Notes under the pieces: model-generated | Told to the model about the DNA's origin: nothing | The model's input: the letters and a program-made list of their open reading frames with translations, nothing else | Databases searched by the model: none | Translations under genes and position numbers: made by a program | Assembly: GCF_003149245.1 (NCBI RefSeq) | Contig: NZ_QGDL01000012.1 | Span: forward strand, 1 to 64,000 | Source of the DNA: Faecalicatena orotica | GTDB taxonomy: Bacteria; Bacillota; Clostridia; Lachnospirales; Lachnospiraceae | Direction of reading: 5' to 3' | Length of the DNA stretch: 64,000 nt | In this document: piece by piece, positions 51,639 to 60,589 of the stretch | Layout of the letters: each line of letters begins with the position of its first letter | Position numbering within the stretch: the stretch's first letter is position 1

Positions 51639-53215
51639 GCTCCCACCATCCTTTCTTTGATCCCGACCGGCTGTTCCTGATAAACCGCCTTATCCGTAAA
51701 TTTCAGATTCGTACTGATCAGCGGAATGAATTCCATCTGGTCAAGCACATCTGTCTGCAGGTCTATTCCTTCTGCGATTTCGATTAACATCGGACCGTCT
51801 TCGGTCAGCCGGAAAACGGCACGTTCTGTCACATAATACATATTCTGTCCATTCCTGGCTGCAAGCTTCCCATTGTAAGAAATCTGTTGTACATTATTCA
51901 CCAGTTTTTTGATCTCCCCTTCTTTCCTGATTCTGATTCCCTCTGAATCATAACTGACATCCAAACCTTTTCCCGTAAATGTTGAACAGAATACAACCGT
52001 TTTGGCCAGCGTCGTAATGTCGATGAATCCACCGGCTCCGGGTGCCTTGTTTCCCATTCTTGTCGCGTTTACATTGCCGTTTTTATCCATCTCCCCGGCA
52101 CCCATGAAAGTAAAATCGATACCTGCACCATTGTAGAATTCAAACTGCCTGTCATGAGGGATCAGAGCCTGCGGATTTCTGGATATGCCAAAATCAATGC
52201 CGCCCGCCGGTACGCCTCCGTAGATTCCAGACTCCACTGTGATTGTAATATCATCCAGAAGATCTTCCTCCTCCAGTATTCCACCGATCACGTCGTTCGG
52301 TATCCCGGTTCCTACATTGATAATACTGTCTTTACTAAGAAGCATGACGGCCCTTCTACCGATGATTTTCCTTACACTTAAGGGTACCGGCTCAGATGCA
52401 GACTCTGAAACTTTTGCCTGCCCGCTGTAGGAAGGGTCATAATACCAGGATGAGGTCTGCCGGTGGTTTTCATAAACATCATCACATACCACAATCCCAT
52501 CCACAAATACTCCGGGCACCACCACCCTTTTGGGATCCATTGATCCTGCCTTCAGGATCCGCTTTACCTGACAGATCACTTTACCTCCGAAACGCTTCGC
52601 AGCCATTACAGCCGGCAATACTTCCAGTACCATAGCCTCTTCTTCTGTGGAAATATTTCCATTTTCATCCGCATAAGTCCCGCGGATCAGTAAGGTATCA
52701 ATTGGAATTTCCTTATATCTCAGATACTCTTCCCCGTCTATTTCGATCACTTCCACAATATCTTCGAGAGGCTTTGTTCTTTCATTCATCTTTCCACCCT
52801 CAATTCGCGGATCAATAAATGTTCCAAGACCTATCTTGCTGATCTTGCCCGGTTCCCGAAGTGCCATGCTGTGGTACATATTTGCCATCTGTCCCTGCGG
52901 CAGGCAATAGGCTTCCACCTTGTTTCCGGCGATAAGGTCCATCATCTGTGGACCGAGCCCCCAGTGTCCCCCGATCACCCGTTTCAGAAGATTTTCATGT
53001 GCAAGATGTACAAACCCGCCTCTCCGGTCAGCCTGTCCGCAGCTGTGTAGATAGGTAAGCTCTCTCGGCTCCCCAGTCTCTAAGAATTGTCTCTCTATTT
53101 CCTTCAATATTGTTTCACACGATGAAACCAGCGACATCCCGATCGTGCACAGCGTGGAACCATTCCTGATCCATCCGACAGCCTCGCCGGCCGTAATCAC
53201 TTTGGGCTTTTTCAT
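51635..53215 (-). CDS. Acyl-CoA:acetate/propionate CoA-transferase, type I (Pct-like)
   Basis: The 526-residue fused alpha-beta CoA-transferase carries the catalytic Glu in VESGIYGGVPAGG (near residue 330) and the N-terminal half motif TLCTIGMSLVSSCETIL. INVGTGIPNDVIGG and GAGGFIDITTLAKTVVFCSTFTGKG are conserved in Pct enzymes. It moves CoA between acetyl-CoA (or another donor) and a carboxylate, activating the pathway substrate without ATP. It overlaps both neighbours by 4 bases, implying translational coupling with the ligase and VOC genes. Confidence 0.9.
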   Translation of the reverse strand: MKKPKVITAGEAVGWIRNGSTLCTIGMSLVSSCETILKEIERQFLETGEPRELTYLHSCGQADRRGGFVHLAHENLLKRVIGGHWGLGPQMMDLIAGNKVEAYCLPQGQMANMYHSMALREPGKISKIGLGTFIDPRIEGGKMNERTKPLEDIVEVIEIDGEEYLRYKEIPIDTLLIRGTYADENGNISTEEEAMVLEVLPAVMAAKRFGGKVICQVKRILKAGSMDPKRVVVPGVFVDGIVVCDDVYENHRQTSSWYYDPSYSGQAKVSESASEPVPLSVRKIIGRRAVMLLSKDSIINVGTGIPNDVIGGILEEEDLLDDITITVESGIYGGVPAGGIDFGISRNPQALIPHDRQFEFYNGAGIDFTFMGAGEMDKNGNVNATRMGNKAPGAGGFIDITTLAKTVVFCSTFTGKGLDVSYDSEGIRIRKEGEIKKLVNNVQQISYNGKLAARNGQNMYYVTERAVFRLTEDGPMLIEIAEGIDLQTDVLDQMEFIPLISTNLKFTDKAVYQEQPVGIKERMVGA

Positions 53216-54717
53216 CCTTTATCCCTCATTTCTTCCAGCATTTTTCTAATTTCCGTTTTCCTTACTTTGCCATTCTGTGTTACAGGCAGACTGTCCCATA
53301 TCTCGAACATACAGGGCATTTTAAATGTAGCTGTCCTCTCCTTCATCCAGCACTTCAACGCCTCTTTATCCACCTTTTCTCCCCGGCCCGGCACGACGAC
53401 TGCTGCCGGAAGTTCTCCATACTCCTCATCTCTGACTCCCACCACGGAAGCTGCGATGATTCCCGGATATTCCAGAAGTGTGCTTTCTATTTCCGAAGGA
53501 AATATCTTCTCCCCGCCCCGGTTAATCAAGTCCTTCATCCTGTCCAGCACAAATATCCTGCCTTCTTCGTCCATATAACCGGTGTCACCGCTTGGCATCT
53601 TGTCTTCTTTCAGAGATTCACAATTCCATCTCCCCTTTGCCACAACAGGTCCGTAAAATACAATCTCCCCCTTCTCATATGGTTTCAAAGACCGCCCGTT
53701 TTTCCCCTGTACTTCTATGTAAACATTCTTCACTGCCTTTAACGGTTCCCGGTGCCCGCGTGATAATGCCCCTGACCCGGCCGTCTCCGTCATTCCGTAA
53801 GCAAGGCGGAAGGATGCATTAGGCGCCAGTTTTACAAATTCCCTGACTCGTTCTTCCTTGATCGGAGCGCCTCCGCATACTGTAACTTTTAAAGATGAGA
53901 GACTCACTTTACCGCTGCCGGCATGAATAATCTGATGGTATACCGTCGGAACCGAATGAAAATGTGTTGCTTTCCACTTCACTATATTTTTCAAGACATC
54001 CTTGACATCATAGAACGCGGACATTACAATAGTGCCTCCCAGATAAATAAAGTATGTCGTAACACAGCTCAGTCCCAGAATATGGAACAGTGAAACAGAC
54101 AATACTGTAACCGCACTGCTGTCAAGCCCCTGAATTTCCTGATATCCATATGCAGTCTCCAGTATATTCCGGTGGGTAATCATGACCCCTTTCGGTGGAC
54201 CAGACGTCCCTGATGTATGCATAATAACAGCTGGGTAGTCCAGATTCTGCACACAGGAAGTCTTTTTTTCTTCTATCTCACCCCAGTCATAATTTTCCGT
54301 AATAACATGGCAGATGCCCAGCTTCTCCGCAGTCCCTGTTACCTTGTCTTTCCATCTCTCATCACAAAACACTGCTTTGACATCCATCTCTGAAAGAAGT
54401 TTTGCTATTTCTTCTGCCTTAAATTTTGTATTAATCATGACCACGATACATCCGAGTTTTACTGCCCCGTAGAAGCAGGATACCATACGGATACTGTTTA
54501 CCATGACAAATCCGACCTGATCTCCGGTGCTGAGTTTCAATCCAGCTATTTTTGACGCATAATTGTCTGCTTCCTTAAGTAGCTGAGCGTATGTAACCGA
54601 TCTCTCATCATCTGCAATAGCAATTTTGTCCGGATATCTGACTGCAGAATCGACTAATGTCCCATATATGTTTAAAAAAGGTTTATGGTATTGTTTTATA
54701 TGATCCGTATAATCCAT
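53212..54717 (-). CDS. Acyl-CoA ligase/AMP-dependent synthetase
   Basis: The 501-residue ANL enzyme shows the AMP-binding motif MHTSGTSGPPKGVMITHRN (near 167), YGMTETAGSG (near 311), DTGYMDEEGRIFVLDRMKDLINRGGEKIFPSEIE (near 375), and the C-terminal catalytic Lys in TQNGKVRKTEI. It activates a carboxylic acid to its CoA thioester using ATP. Having both a ligase and a CoA-transferase in one cluster suggests two acids, or two growth conditions. The start is ATG 54717 after AAAGGATAT. Confidence 0.9.
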   Translation of the reverse strand: MDYTDHIKQYHKPFLNIYGTLVDSAVRYPDKIAIADDERSVTYAQLLKEADNYASKIAGLKLSTGDQVGFVMVNSIRMVSCFYGAVKLGCIVVMINTKFKAEEIAKLLSEMDVKAVFCDERWKDKVTGTAEKLGICHVITENYDWGEIEEKKTSCVQNLDYPAVIMHTSGTSGPPKGVMITHRNILETAYGYQEIQGLDSSAVTVLSVSLFHILGLSCVTTYFIYLGGTIVMSAFYDVKDVLKNIVKWKATHFHSVPTVYHQIIHAGSGKVSLSSLKVTVCGGAPIKEERVREFVKLAPNASFRLAYGMTETAGSGALSRGHREPLKAVKNVYIEVQGKNGRSLKPYEKGEIVFYGPVVAKGRWNCESLKEDKMPSGDTGYMDEEGRIFVLDRMKDLINRGGEKIFPSEIESTLLEYPGIIAASVVGVRDEEYGELPAAVVVPGRGEKVDKEALKCWMKERTATFKMPCMFEIWDSLPVTQNGKVRKTEIRKMLEEMRDKG

Positions 54718-54733
54718 AGGAGATATCCTTTCC

Positions 54734-54747
54734 GTTACTGTTCACAC
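54734..54747. repeat. Half-copy of the GTTACTGTTCACAC repeat
   Basis: GTTACTGTTCACAC lies in the 59-base gap between the thiolase and ligase genes, without a paired arm. Confidence 0.5.
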
Positions 54748-54776
54748 GATCTGTTTCTCCTCTTAATCGGATGTGC

Positions 54777-55964
54777 TTAATCGTTGCCACATAGTTCAAA
54801 TAACACTGCCAGCCCCTGGCCTCCCCCGATACACAGTGTAGCAATGCCGTACTTTACCTGTCTCCTGATCATTTCATTCATTAATTTAATAGTAATGATA
54901 CATCCGGTCGCTCCGATAGGGTGTCCCATTGAGATCCCGCTTCCGTTTACATTCACCTTATCTTCATCCAGTCCGAGTTCCCTGATGCAGGCCAGAGACT
55001 GTGAAGCAAAGGCTTCATTTAATTCAATAAGGCCGATATCTTCTCTTGTCAGGCCTGTCTGTGCAAATAATTTCTTCATTGCCGGAACCGGTCCGATTCC
55101 CATGAGTGCGGGATCGACTCCTGCACATGCCGCTGCCTTGATTCTGACAAGAGGTTTTAATCCAAGCTCCTTCGCCTTTCTTTCTTCCATCAAAACGACT
55201 GCTGCCGCTGCGTCATTGATGCCAGATGCATTTCCCGCAGTGACAGTTCCATCCTTTTTAAAACATGGGCGGAGCTTCGCAAGACTTTCCAGTGAAACCG
55301 TATCTCTGATATATTCGTCCTGTTCAAAGACCTTTTCTTCCTTTTTGCTAACCTTTACTGTAACCGGTATGATCTCATCCTTAAACTTCCCGGCGTCTCT
55401 TGCCGCTGCCGCCCTCATCTGGCTTTTGTATGCATAGGCATCCTGATCTTCTCTGGAAATCTTATATCTTTCCGCCACATTTTCAGCAGTGATCCCCATA
55501 TGGTCTCTTGTAAGCGGATCTGAGAGTATAGTAATAAGACCATCCTCCAGCTCCCCATGCCCCATCCGGTATCCGAACCGTCCGTTCCTTACATAATAAG
55601 GAAGCGTGGACATACTCTCCGTTCCGCCGGCTGCTGCAATTTCACAAAATCCTGTTTCGATTTCCTGTGCCGCGGTCAGAATCGCCTGAAGTCCTGACGA
55701 GCAGAGTCTGTTCACACTTAACGCCGTAGCCTCATACGGAATACCTGCCTTAATTGCACTGATTCTGGATATAAATGCATTTTCCGCAATCTGCCCCACT
55801 GATCCATACACAACTTCATCAATCTGTTCCGGTTTTAAACCCGCCCTCTCAACCGCACTTTTTATGGCGATTCCGCCAAGGTCACTGGCACTCATATTTT
55901 TCAGTGAGCCCCCGAAACTTCCGATTCCTGTTCTTGCTCCTGAAACAATTACAATATCTTTCAC
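54777..55964 (-). CDS. Acetyl-CoA acetyltransferase/3-ketoacyl-CoA thiolase
   Basis: The 395-residue thiolase begins with the likely GTG start at 55964, after GGAGGAGACAA. The acylated Cys lies in VNRLCSSGLQAI (near 88), the catalytic His in GHPIGATG (near 350) and the second Cys in ATLCIGGGQG (near 382). It condenses two acyl-CoA units or, in the catabolic direction, splits a 3-oxoacyl-CoA to acetyl-CoA plus a shorter acyl-CoA. It is second in the cluster after the SDR gene. Confidence 0.95.
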   Translation of the reverse strand: MKDIVIVSGARTGIGSFGGSLKNMSASDLGGIAIKSAVERAGLKPEQIDEVVYGSVGQIAENAFISRISAIKAGIPYEATALSVNRLCSSGLQAILTAAQEIETGFCEIAAAGGTESMSTLPYYVRNGRFGYRMGHGELEDGLITILSDPLTRDHMGITAENVAERYKISREDQDAYAYKSQMRAAAARDAGKFKDEIIPVTVKVSKKEEKVFEQDEYIRDTVSLESLAKLRPCFKKDGTVTAGNASGINDAAAAVVLMEERKAKELGLKPLVRIKAAACAGVDPALMGIGPVPAMKKLFAQTGLTREDIGLIELNEAFASQSLACIRELGLDEDKVNVNGSGISMGHPIGATGCIITIKLMNEMIRRQVKYGIATLCIGGGQGLAVLFELCGND

Positions 55965-56008
55965 TTGTCTCCTCCAATCCTGTACCCGCTAGGCACATCC
56001 GGTATTAT

Positions 56009-56776
56009 TTAAAACATAAACCCACCTGTTACAAATATCTCCGTTCCCGTTACCTGTGAAGATCCGTCTCCCAACAGGAATAACGCACTATCTGTATAAT
56101 CCTCCGGGGTCTGGAGCCGGCCCATTGGAAAGTAATTACTCCCCACTTCATTCAGCCAGTCCTCACCGACACCCTGTTCCTTTCTAAGGGCCAGTTCCCC
56201 TGGTGTTGCAACCCAGCCGATTGTAATCCAGTTGCACCGGATAAGGTCCTTTGCATAATTCTTTGCAATGTGTTTATAAAGTGTATACATTGCCCCCTTG
56301 GAACAGGCATAGGCCGTTCTGTCGATCTCTCCCCCATATGCGTGCATGGATCCCATATTGATGATGGAACCTCCCCCATTCTCCTGCATAACCTTTACCG
56401 CATATTTAGTGACAAAAAACGCACTCTTAAAATTGATAGACATAATAGAATCAAACTGTTCCTCGGTTGTCTCTGTGATCGGGGCCATTGATAATACTGT
56501 TCCTGCATAATTAACCAGACCATCCAGCTTCCCGTACTTTCTAACCGTCTCCTCGACCAGTTCCCTGCAACAGTCCACACTTGTCAGATCCCCCTTCACA
56601 AACATACCGTCGCCCGGGGTATTCTGCTTCACTTCTTCAACAAATGTACGGCCGCCTTCTGCATCCCGGCCTCCGATCACAACCTTTGCCCCTTCTGCCG
56701 CAGCTGCCAGTGCAATCGTTCTTCCGATTCCTTTTGTTCCCCCCGTAACAATGATTACTTTATCTTTCAGTCTCAT
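56009..56776 (-). CDS. Short-chain dehydrogenase/reductase
   Basis: The 255-residue classical SDR has the cofactor motif VTGGTKGIGRTIALAAAAEGA, NYAG in the central strand, and the catalytic Ser (GSMHAYGG) with YACSK. It oxidises a hydroxyl of a sugar, cyclitol or hydroxyacid; the substrate is unknown. It is the first gene of the cluster, GGAGG before ATG 56776. Upstream (56777-56978) is A/T-rich with a TTGACA on the minus strand at about 56949 but no convincing -10. Confidence 0.92.
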   Translation of the reverse strand: MRLKDKVIIVTGGTKGIGRTIALAAAAEGAKVVIGGRDAEGGRTFVEEVKQNTPGDGMFVKGDLTSVDCCRELVEETVRKYGKLDGLVNYAGTVLSMAPITETTEEQFDSIMSINFKSAFFVTKYAVKVMQENGGGSIINMGSMHAYGGEIDRTAYACSKGAMYTLYKHIAKNYAKDLIRCNWITIGWVATPGELALRKEQGVGEDWLNEVGSNYFPMGRLQTPEDYTDSALFLLGDGSSQVTGTEIFVTGGFMF

Positions 56777-56978
56777 GTGTGCCTCCTTTGATCTTTATCA
56801 ACTCTCTGTACCTACTTAAAGCTTATTCCCTTACCAATACTTTCGCAATTCGTAAATTACCTAAACTTCCTATTTCTTTTTTGTAACAAAACAATAACCA
56901 GAATATCGTTTATGAAATTTTTATTCATTCGTTTTGTTGTTAAATTTTTGTCAATATCATTCTTTCTATCTACGTATA

Positions 56979-57065
56979 TATAAGAAAAGGGAGCCGGATC
57001 AACAGAAAGAAATTTGATTTGGTTCATCAAATTTCTTTCTGTTGATCCGGCTCCCTTTTCTTATA
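56979..57065. repeat. Perfect 40-bp inverted repeat with 7-base loop
   Basis: Arms 56979-57018 and 57026-57065 are exact complements over 40 bp, around TTGGTTC. The element lies 25 bases after the LacI stop and upstream of the SDR operon. It may act as a very strong terminator or RNase III substrate. It is much longer and more perfect than the other terminators here. No transposase or target duplication is visible. Confidence 0.85.
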
Positions 57066-57090
57066 AACTCTGGGCCGCCATCACCTTGTC

Positions 57091-58092
57091 CTATATCTTC
57101 CTGACACTGTCTCGTATTGTCATCTTAGGTTTAAAGGATATTGTTCTGGACTCTATATTTTCTCCGGCTATTCTGGAGAGCAGCATTTCTGACGCAACTT
57201 TCCCCATACGGCTTGCCTCTACTCCCACTGTTGTCAAATGTATTTTTGCCTTTTCCGCTATCGGTGTGTCATCATAACATACGATGCTGACTTCCTCAGG
57301 GACCTGTATTCCATACTCTTCCAGTGCCTCCAGAAGTCCGACGGCCATCAGGTCATTCCCACAGAATACTGCCGTAAAGTCCCATCCTTTCTCGGCAAGC
57401 TGTCTGCCAAACTGATATCCACTTTCCCTTTTAAGGTCCCCATAAAACAGGCTGTGCTTAGATATGACACAATGGGCATCCCGCATGGCATCCTCATAGC
57501 CCCTCATCCTCTCAAAAGTAACAGATGAATACAGACTCCCGGTCAGATGAGCTATCTTTCTATGTCCCATCTCAATCAGGTAGTTTGTTGCCATATATCC
57601 CCCCTGATAATTATCACTGCAAACCGTATCCAGATCTACAAACCGCACCGACCTGTTCAGGAACACGACCGGACACTTATTCTGCATAAGCATCTGCTTC
57701 AGGATAGAGTCACCTTTCACGTTAATGAACATGATCCCTGCATAGCTTTCCTGATAAGCCATCTGGACATATTCATTTTCGGCCTTTTCTTCATTATCAC
57801 TGTATCCGATTACGGAAATGTAGCCTTCCTCTGCCACCCGCCTCTGTATTCCACGTATCATCTCCATATAAAACCAGTTATCCAGGTCTCCGACTATAAT
57901 CATGATCGTCCGCTGGTTAATTCCGGCCATTCTCAATTCCATAACATTCGTACGGTAATTCTGCTCCATCAAAAGCCGTTCAACGGCTTCCCTTGTCTCG
58001 GCCTTTACATTCCCTTTATTCGTAATCACACGGGAAATCGTTGAACAGGAATATCCGCTCATTTCTGACAGTTGTTTTATCGTAATCCCCAC
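57091..58092 (-). CDS. LacI-family regulator, likely controlling the CoA/sugar-importer cluster
   Basis: The 333-residue protein begins at a GTG (58092) with AAGGAGG upstream. The helix-turn-helix is TIKQLSEMSGYSCSTISRVITNKGNVKAETREAVERLL, with the hinge around NYRTNVMELRMAG, followed by a sugar-binding-type domain (NQRTIMIIVGDLDNWFYMEMIRGIQ onward). Adjacent to and co-oriented with the SDR-thiolase-importer cluster but separated from it by a 40-bp hairpin, it is the obvious candidate repressor. The inducer is presumably the imported substrate or an intermediate. Confidence 0.9.
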   Translation of the reverse strand: MGITIKQLSEMSGYSCSTISRVITNKGNVKAETREAVERLLMEQNYRTNVMELRMAGINQRTIMIIVGDLDNWFYMEMIRGIQRRVAEEGYISVIGYSDNEEKAENEYVQMAYQESYAGIMFINVKGDSILKQMLMQNKCPVVFLNRSVRFVDLDTVCSDNYQGGYMATNYLIEMGHRKIAHLTGSLYSSVTFERMRGYEDAMRDAHCVISKHSLFYGDLKRESGYQFGRQLAEKGWDFTAVFCGNDLMAVGLLEALEEYGIQVPEEVSIVCYDDTPIAEKAKIHLTTVGVEASRMGKVASEMLLSRIAGENIESRTISFKPKMTIRDSVRKI

Positions 58093-58166
58093 TTTACTTT
58101 TCCTCCTTTGCCAGAAAACTCATTCTTACAAATGATACAGCGTTCAAATTTTCTGCATTTTTTTGG

Positions 58167-58195
58167 ATAATACTAAATTGTTAAATATTCTCCAA
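58167..58195 (-). promoter_or_regulatory. Promoter of the LacI gene
   Basis: TTGGAG (58190-58195) and TATTAT (58167-58172) on the minus strand are 17 bases apart, about 75 bases before the GTG start. Confidence 0.65.
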
Positions 58196-58260
58196 TTGTT
58201 ACATACTAATTTTAGTACAATTGACTTTTTATTTCAATAAGATAAATAATATTGAAATTT

Positions 58261-59208
58261 TTAATCATTATTATTTTGCCGTTTAACTTCCTTCTGCAGG
58301 TCTTTCACTTCCTCTTCCGTTAAAATAGTCACGACTGCTTTAACATGTTCCAAGGGAATACCATTAGACAGCATCCTTTTTACAATCCCAATTTCATTTT
58401 CTCTCGTTGCTTTTTCAACTGCCTCTTTCGTTGCTTTAGCCGCCTTCTCAGAAACCTCTGCAGCCACTTTTCTCCCATACTCGATCTTTTCTTCTTCGAA
58501 TAACTTTGATACTTTTGTCATCATTATCCATTCCCTCATTTCCTTAGAATCTTCGTTATCTATCACCTTATCTGCAAATACCAGTATACCGGAAAGTATA
58601 AATACCTGCTCCTGCGCGTCCTCAACCTGCTTCGCCATATCAAAACAGCGCCGGATGCATGCTTCTTTCTTTTCCCTCCCCCTGTACGTCAATGGAAGTA
58701 TAATAAACTGCATCTGTTCCTCTGCTGTTAAAGACTCCCCGCGGTTAAGCTTTTCTCTGATTCCGTCTTCTATTTTCACGGAATCCAGTTCCGTCAGAAA
58801 TGCCTCCTCCAGCTGGAACTGCAGACAGCCAATATCCAGATTTGACCTTGTCTGTCCCGGAGCTATATCCGCCGTATAAATCACGATCATCCGGATTTTG
58901 CGCATGATATTGTCTTCTGTCATACTCCTTTTTAATGTACGGATAATGTAGTTGAGATACTTTATCTTATCCGCATCTGCATATGAACTCTCATAATCGA
59001 CCAGCGCGAGTGAGCCATCCTCCAGTAAAAACAGGTTGTCCAGCCGTAGTTCGTTTGCCTCTATCACAGGCAGATTTGTGGGCAGTACCTCTACAATCCG
59101 GGGGACCTTCACCCCGTAGGCAGCAAATGACTTATCTGAAAAATGTTCAGCCAGATACTTTGCCACAATGTCTTTGTTCTGATACGCAACATGATTTTCT
59201 TCTGACAT
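58261..59208 (-). CDS. PD-(D/E)XK nuclease-like protein (Rpn/transposase-associated type)
   Basis: ATG at 59208, after GGAGGACATTT, gives 315 residues. The N-terminal third has LRLDNLFLLEDGSLALVDYESS, with the acidic pattern Asp...Asp-x-Glu of the restriction-endonuclease-like fold used by Rpn (YhgA-like) recombination-promoting nucleases, though the canonical Lys is not clear. The C-terminal 80 residues are a charged, probably coiled-coil stretch (AEVSEKAAKATKEAVEKATRENE) ending in a Rpn-like helical hairpin (LSNGIPLEHVKAVV). Such genes are often multicopy and mobile. Function here is unknown. Confidence 0.7.
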   Translation of the reverse strand: MSEENHVAYQNKDIVAKYLAEHFSDKSFAAYGVKVPRIVEVLPTNLPVIEANELRLDNLFLLEDGSLALVDYESSYADADKIKYLNYIIRTLKRSMTEDNIMRKIRMIVIYTADIAPGQTRSNLDIGCLQFQLEEAFLTELDSVKIEDGIREKLNRGESLTAEEQMQFIILPLTYRGREKKEACIRRCFDMAKQVEDAQEQVFILSGILVFADKVIDNEDSKEMREWIMMTKVSKLFEEEKIEYGRKVAAEVSEKAAKATKEAVEKATRENEIGIVKRMLSNGIPLEHVKAVVTILTEEEVKDLQKEVKRQNNND

Positions 59209-59630
59209 AAATGTCCTCCTTCTTTCCGGGGATATGCCAAACGTCACGTAAGTTGTACTCTCCTAGCTTCTATTATATACACAGGCCCATGTTGTTTCAA
59301 TCTAGTATTACCATACAAAAAGTCTGAAATTGTATATGATAACATAAAGCAGAGTACATTGCCTGGACACTGATCATATCCACCTTATTTAGTTTTTAGT
59401 TCATCAAAACTGGTAATTTCCGGCTGAATCGCCAAGGAAATCAGATTTATCTTCTGCCAGATGCAGAAAATAAGATTCAGACCTTAGAATATTATGAATA
59501 AAATGGTCTGAGATTTTGATGTGAAGTTAGTATAGCACTGCATAACGCTTTATACAAGATAAATTTTCCACGATTTTGGCTCCTGCATCAAATTGAAGCA
59601 GGAGCCCTGAGCCGTTGTATTTTCCGGCAA
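59209..59630. other. Non-coding stretch with one hairpin
   Basis: I see no supported gene. GGCTCCTGC (59578-59586) pairs with GCAGGAGCC (59598-59606), a perfect 9-bp hairpin 25 bases after the DeoR stop. It lacks a T-run on either strand, so it may be a weak terminator. The rest is A/T-rich without a recognisable element. Confidence 0.6.
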
Positions 59631-60392
59631 TTATGCAATTATAAGCGGTATCTGCTCTCTTTCAGCGCGTTCGGAATATTCCTCATCTACCTCTTCATCT
59701 GTGATGATTTGGTAAATATCTCTCAGCGGGCAGATAACTGACAGATATCCACCGCCGAATTTACTGCTGTCTGCCAGCACAATTACCTTATCTGAAGCTT
59801 TCATAATCGCCTGCTTCACCTGAACCTGTGGAGATGCTGTTGATGTAATCCCCACATCAAAATTAATGCCGTGCACGCCAATAAAAGCCTTGTCCACATG
59901 GAATCTGGAAATATCTGCGACTGCCTCGTCCCCCATAGTAGCCGCAAGGTGTCCCCCTACCGGGCCGCCAACCATGTAAAGTTCAACATGATCCAATCCT
60001 GCAAGCTCATTGCCTACAAGCAGTGAATTTGTCACAACTGCAATTCTTTTCTCAGCATGCTGCTTAATATGAAGTGCCAGATAAAAACCGGTAGACGTAT
60101 CATCAATAATAATTGTGTCCCGGTCATCTACACACTCGTACGCACGTGCAGCAATGGCTTTTTTCTTGTCTGTATTCCTGTAGATGCTTTCTGCGGAATA
60201 TTTTTTCTGCGGGGTTTCTTCTATCTTTAGTGCACCTCCGTGAGTACGAATCAGAAGTCCTGCACGTTCCATACATTTGATGTCATTCCTGATTGTCACT
60301 TCAGAACACCCCAGCTCTGCACTCAATTCATTTACACGGACCTTTCCTTTTTCTTCAAGTTCCTGTAAGATTTTTCTTCTGCGTTCCTCCAT
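59631..60392 (-). CDS. DeoR-family transcriptional regulator
   Basis: ATG at 60392, after GGGAGATCGGT, gives 253 residues. The N-terminal DeoR winged helix (RRRKILQELEEKGKVRVNELSAELGCSEVTIRNDIKCMERAGLLIRTHGGA) is followed by the sugar-phosphate-sensing DeoRC domain (about 75-235, with IIIDDTSTGFYLALHI and DKAFIGVHGI). It lies downstream of the mtnA-type operon but has its own promoter region and terminator separation. The likely inducer is a phosphorylated sugar of the neighbouring pathway. Confidence 0.92.
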   Translation of the reverse strand: MEERRRKILQELEEKGKVRVNELSAELGCSEVTIRNDIKCMERAGLLIRTHGGALKIEETPQKKYSAESIYRNTDKKKAIAARAYECVDDRDTIIIDDTSTGFYLALHIKQHAEKRIAVVTNSLLVGNELAGLDHVELYMVGGPVGGHLAATMGDEAVADISRFHVDKAFIGVHGINFDVGITSTASPQVQVKQAIMKASDKVIVLADSSKFGGGYLSVICPLRDIYQIITDEEVDEEYSERAEREQIPLIIA

Positions 60393-60445
60393 ACCGATCT
60401 CCCTGTGTATTTTCAGAAAAGCTTCCTGAACCAAACACCACAATT

Positions 60446-60469
60446 ATAGGAATGATATATGATTCCTAT
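60446..60469. promoter_or_regulatory. 24-bp palindromic operator upstream of DeoR
   Basis: ATAGGAATGATA and TATGATTCCTAT form an 11- to 12-bp inverted repeat with one mismatch. It lies next to a minus-strand TATAAT (60443-60448), consistent with autorepression. Confidence 0.6.
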
Positions 60470-60547
60470 GTTCATATTTTAGCACACTTTCTCCCCTACA
60501 AGATACATATTTTTCCAATTTTTTCCAAATTTTTAATATTGTCAAAA

Positions 60548-60585
60548 AAATACACAATCTAGTTTATATCACCGATTGTGTATTT
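60548..60585 (-). terminator. Terminator of the ADH-rpiB-mtnA operon
   Basis: AAATACACAATC (60548-60559) pairs with GATTGTGTATTT (60574-60585), with T7 after it on the minus strand. It begins 5 bases after the mtnA-like stop codon. Confidence 0.85.
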
Positions 60586-60589
60586 CATT

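Noticed and set aside
59578-59606. Strong terminator after DeoR
   Set aside because: The hairpin is perfect but lacks a T-run on either strand. It is noted only as a hairpin.
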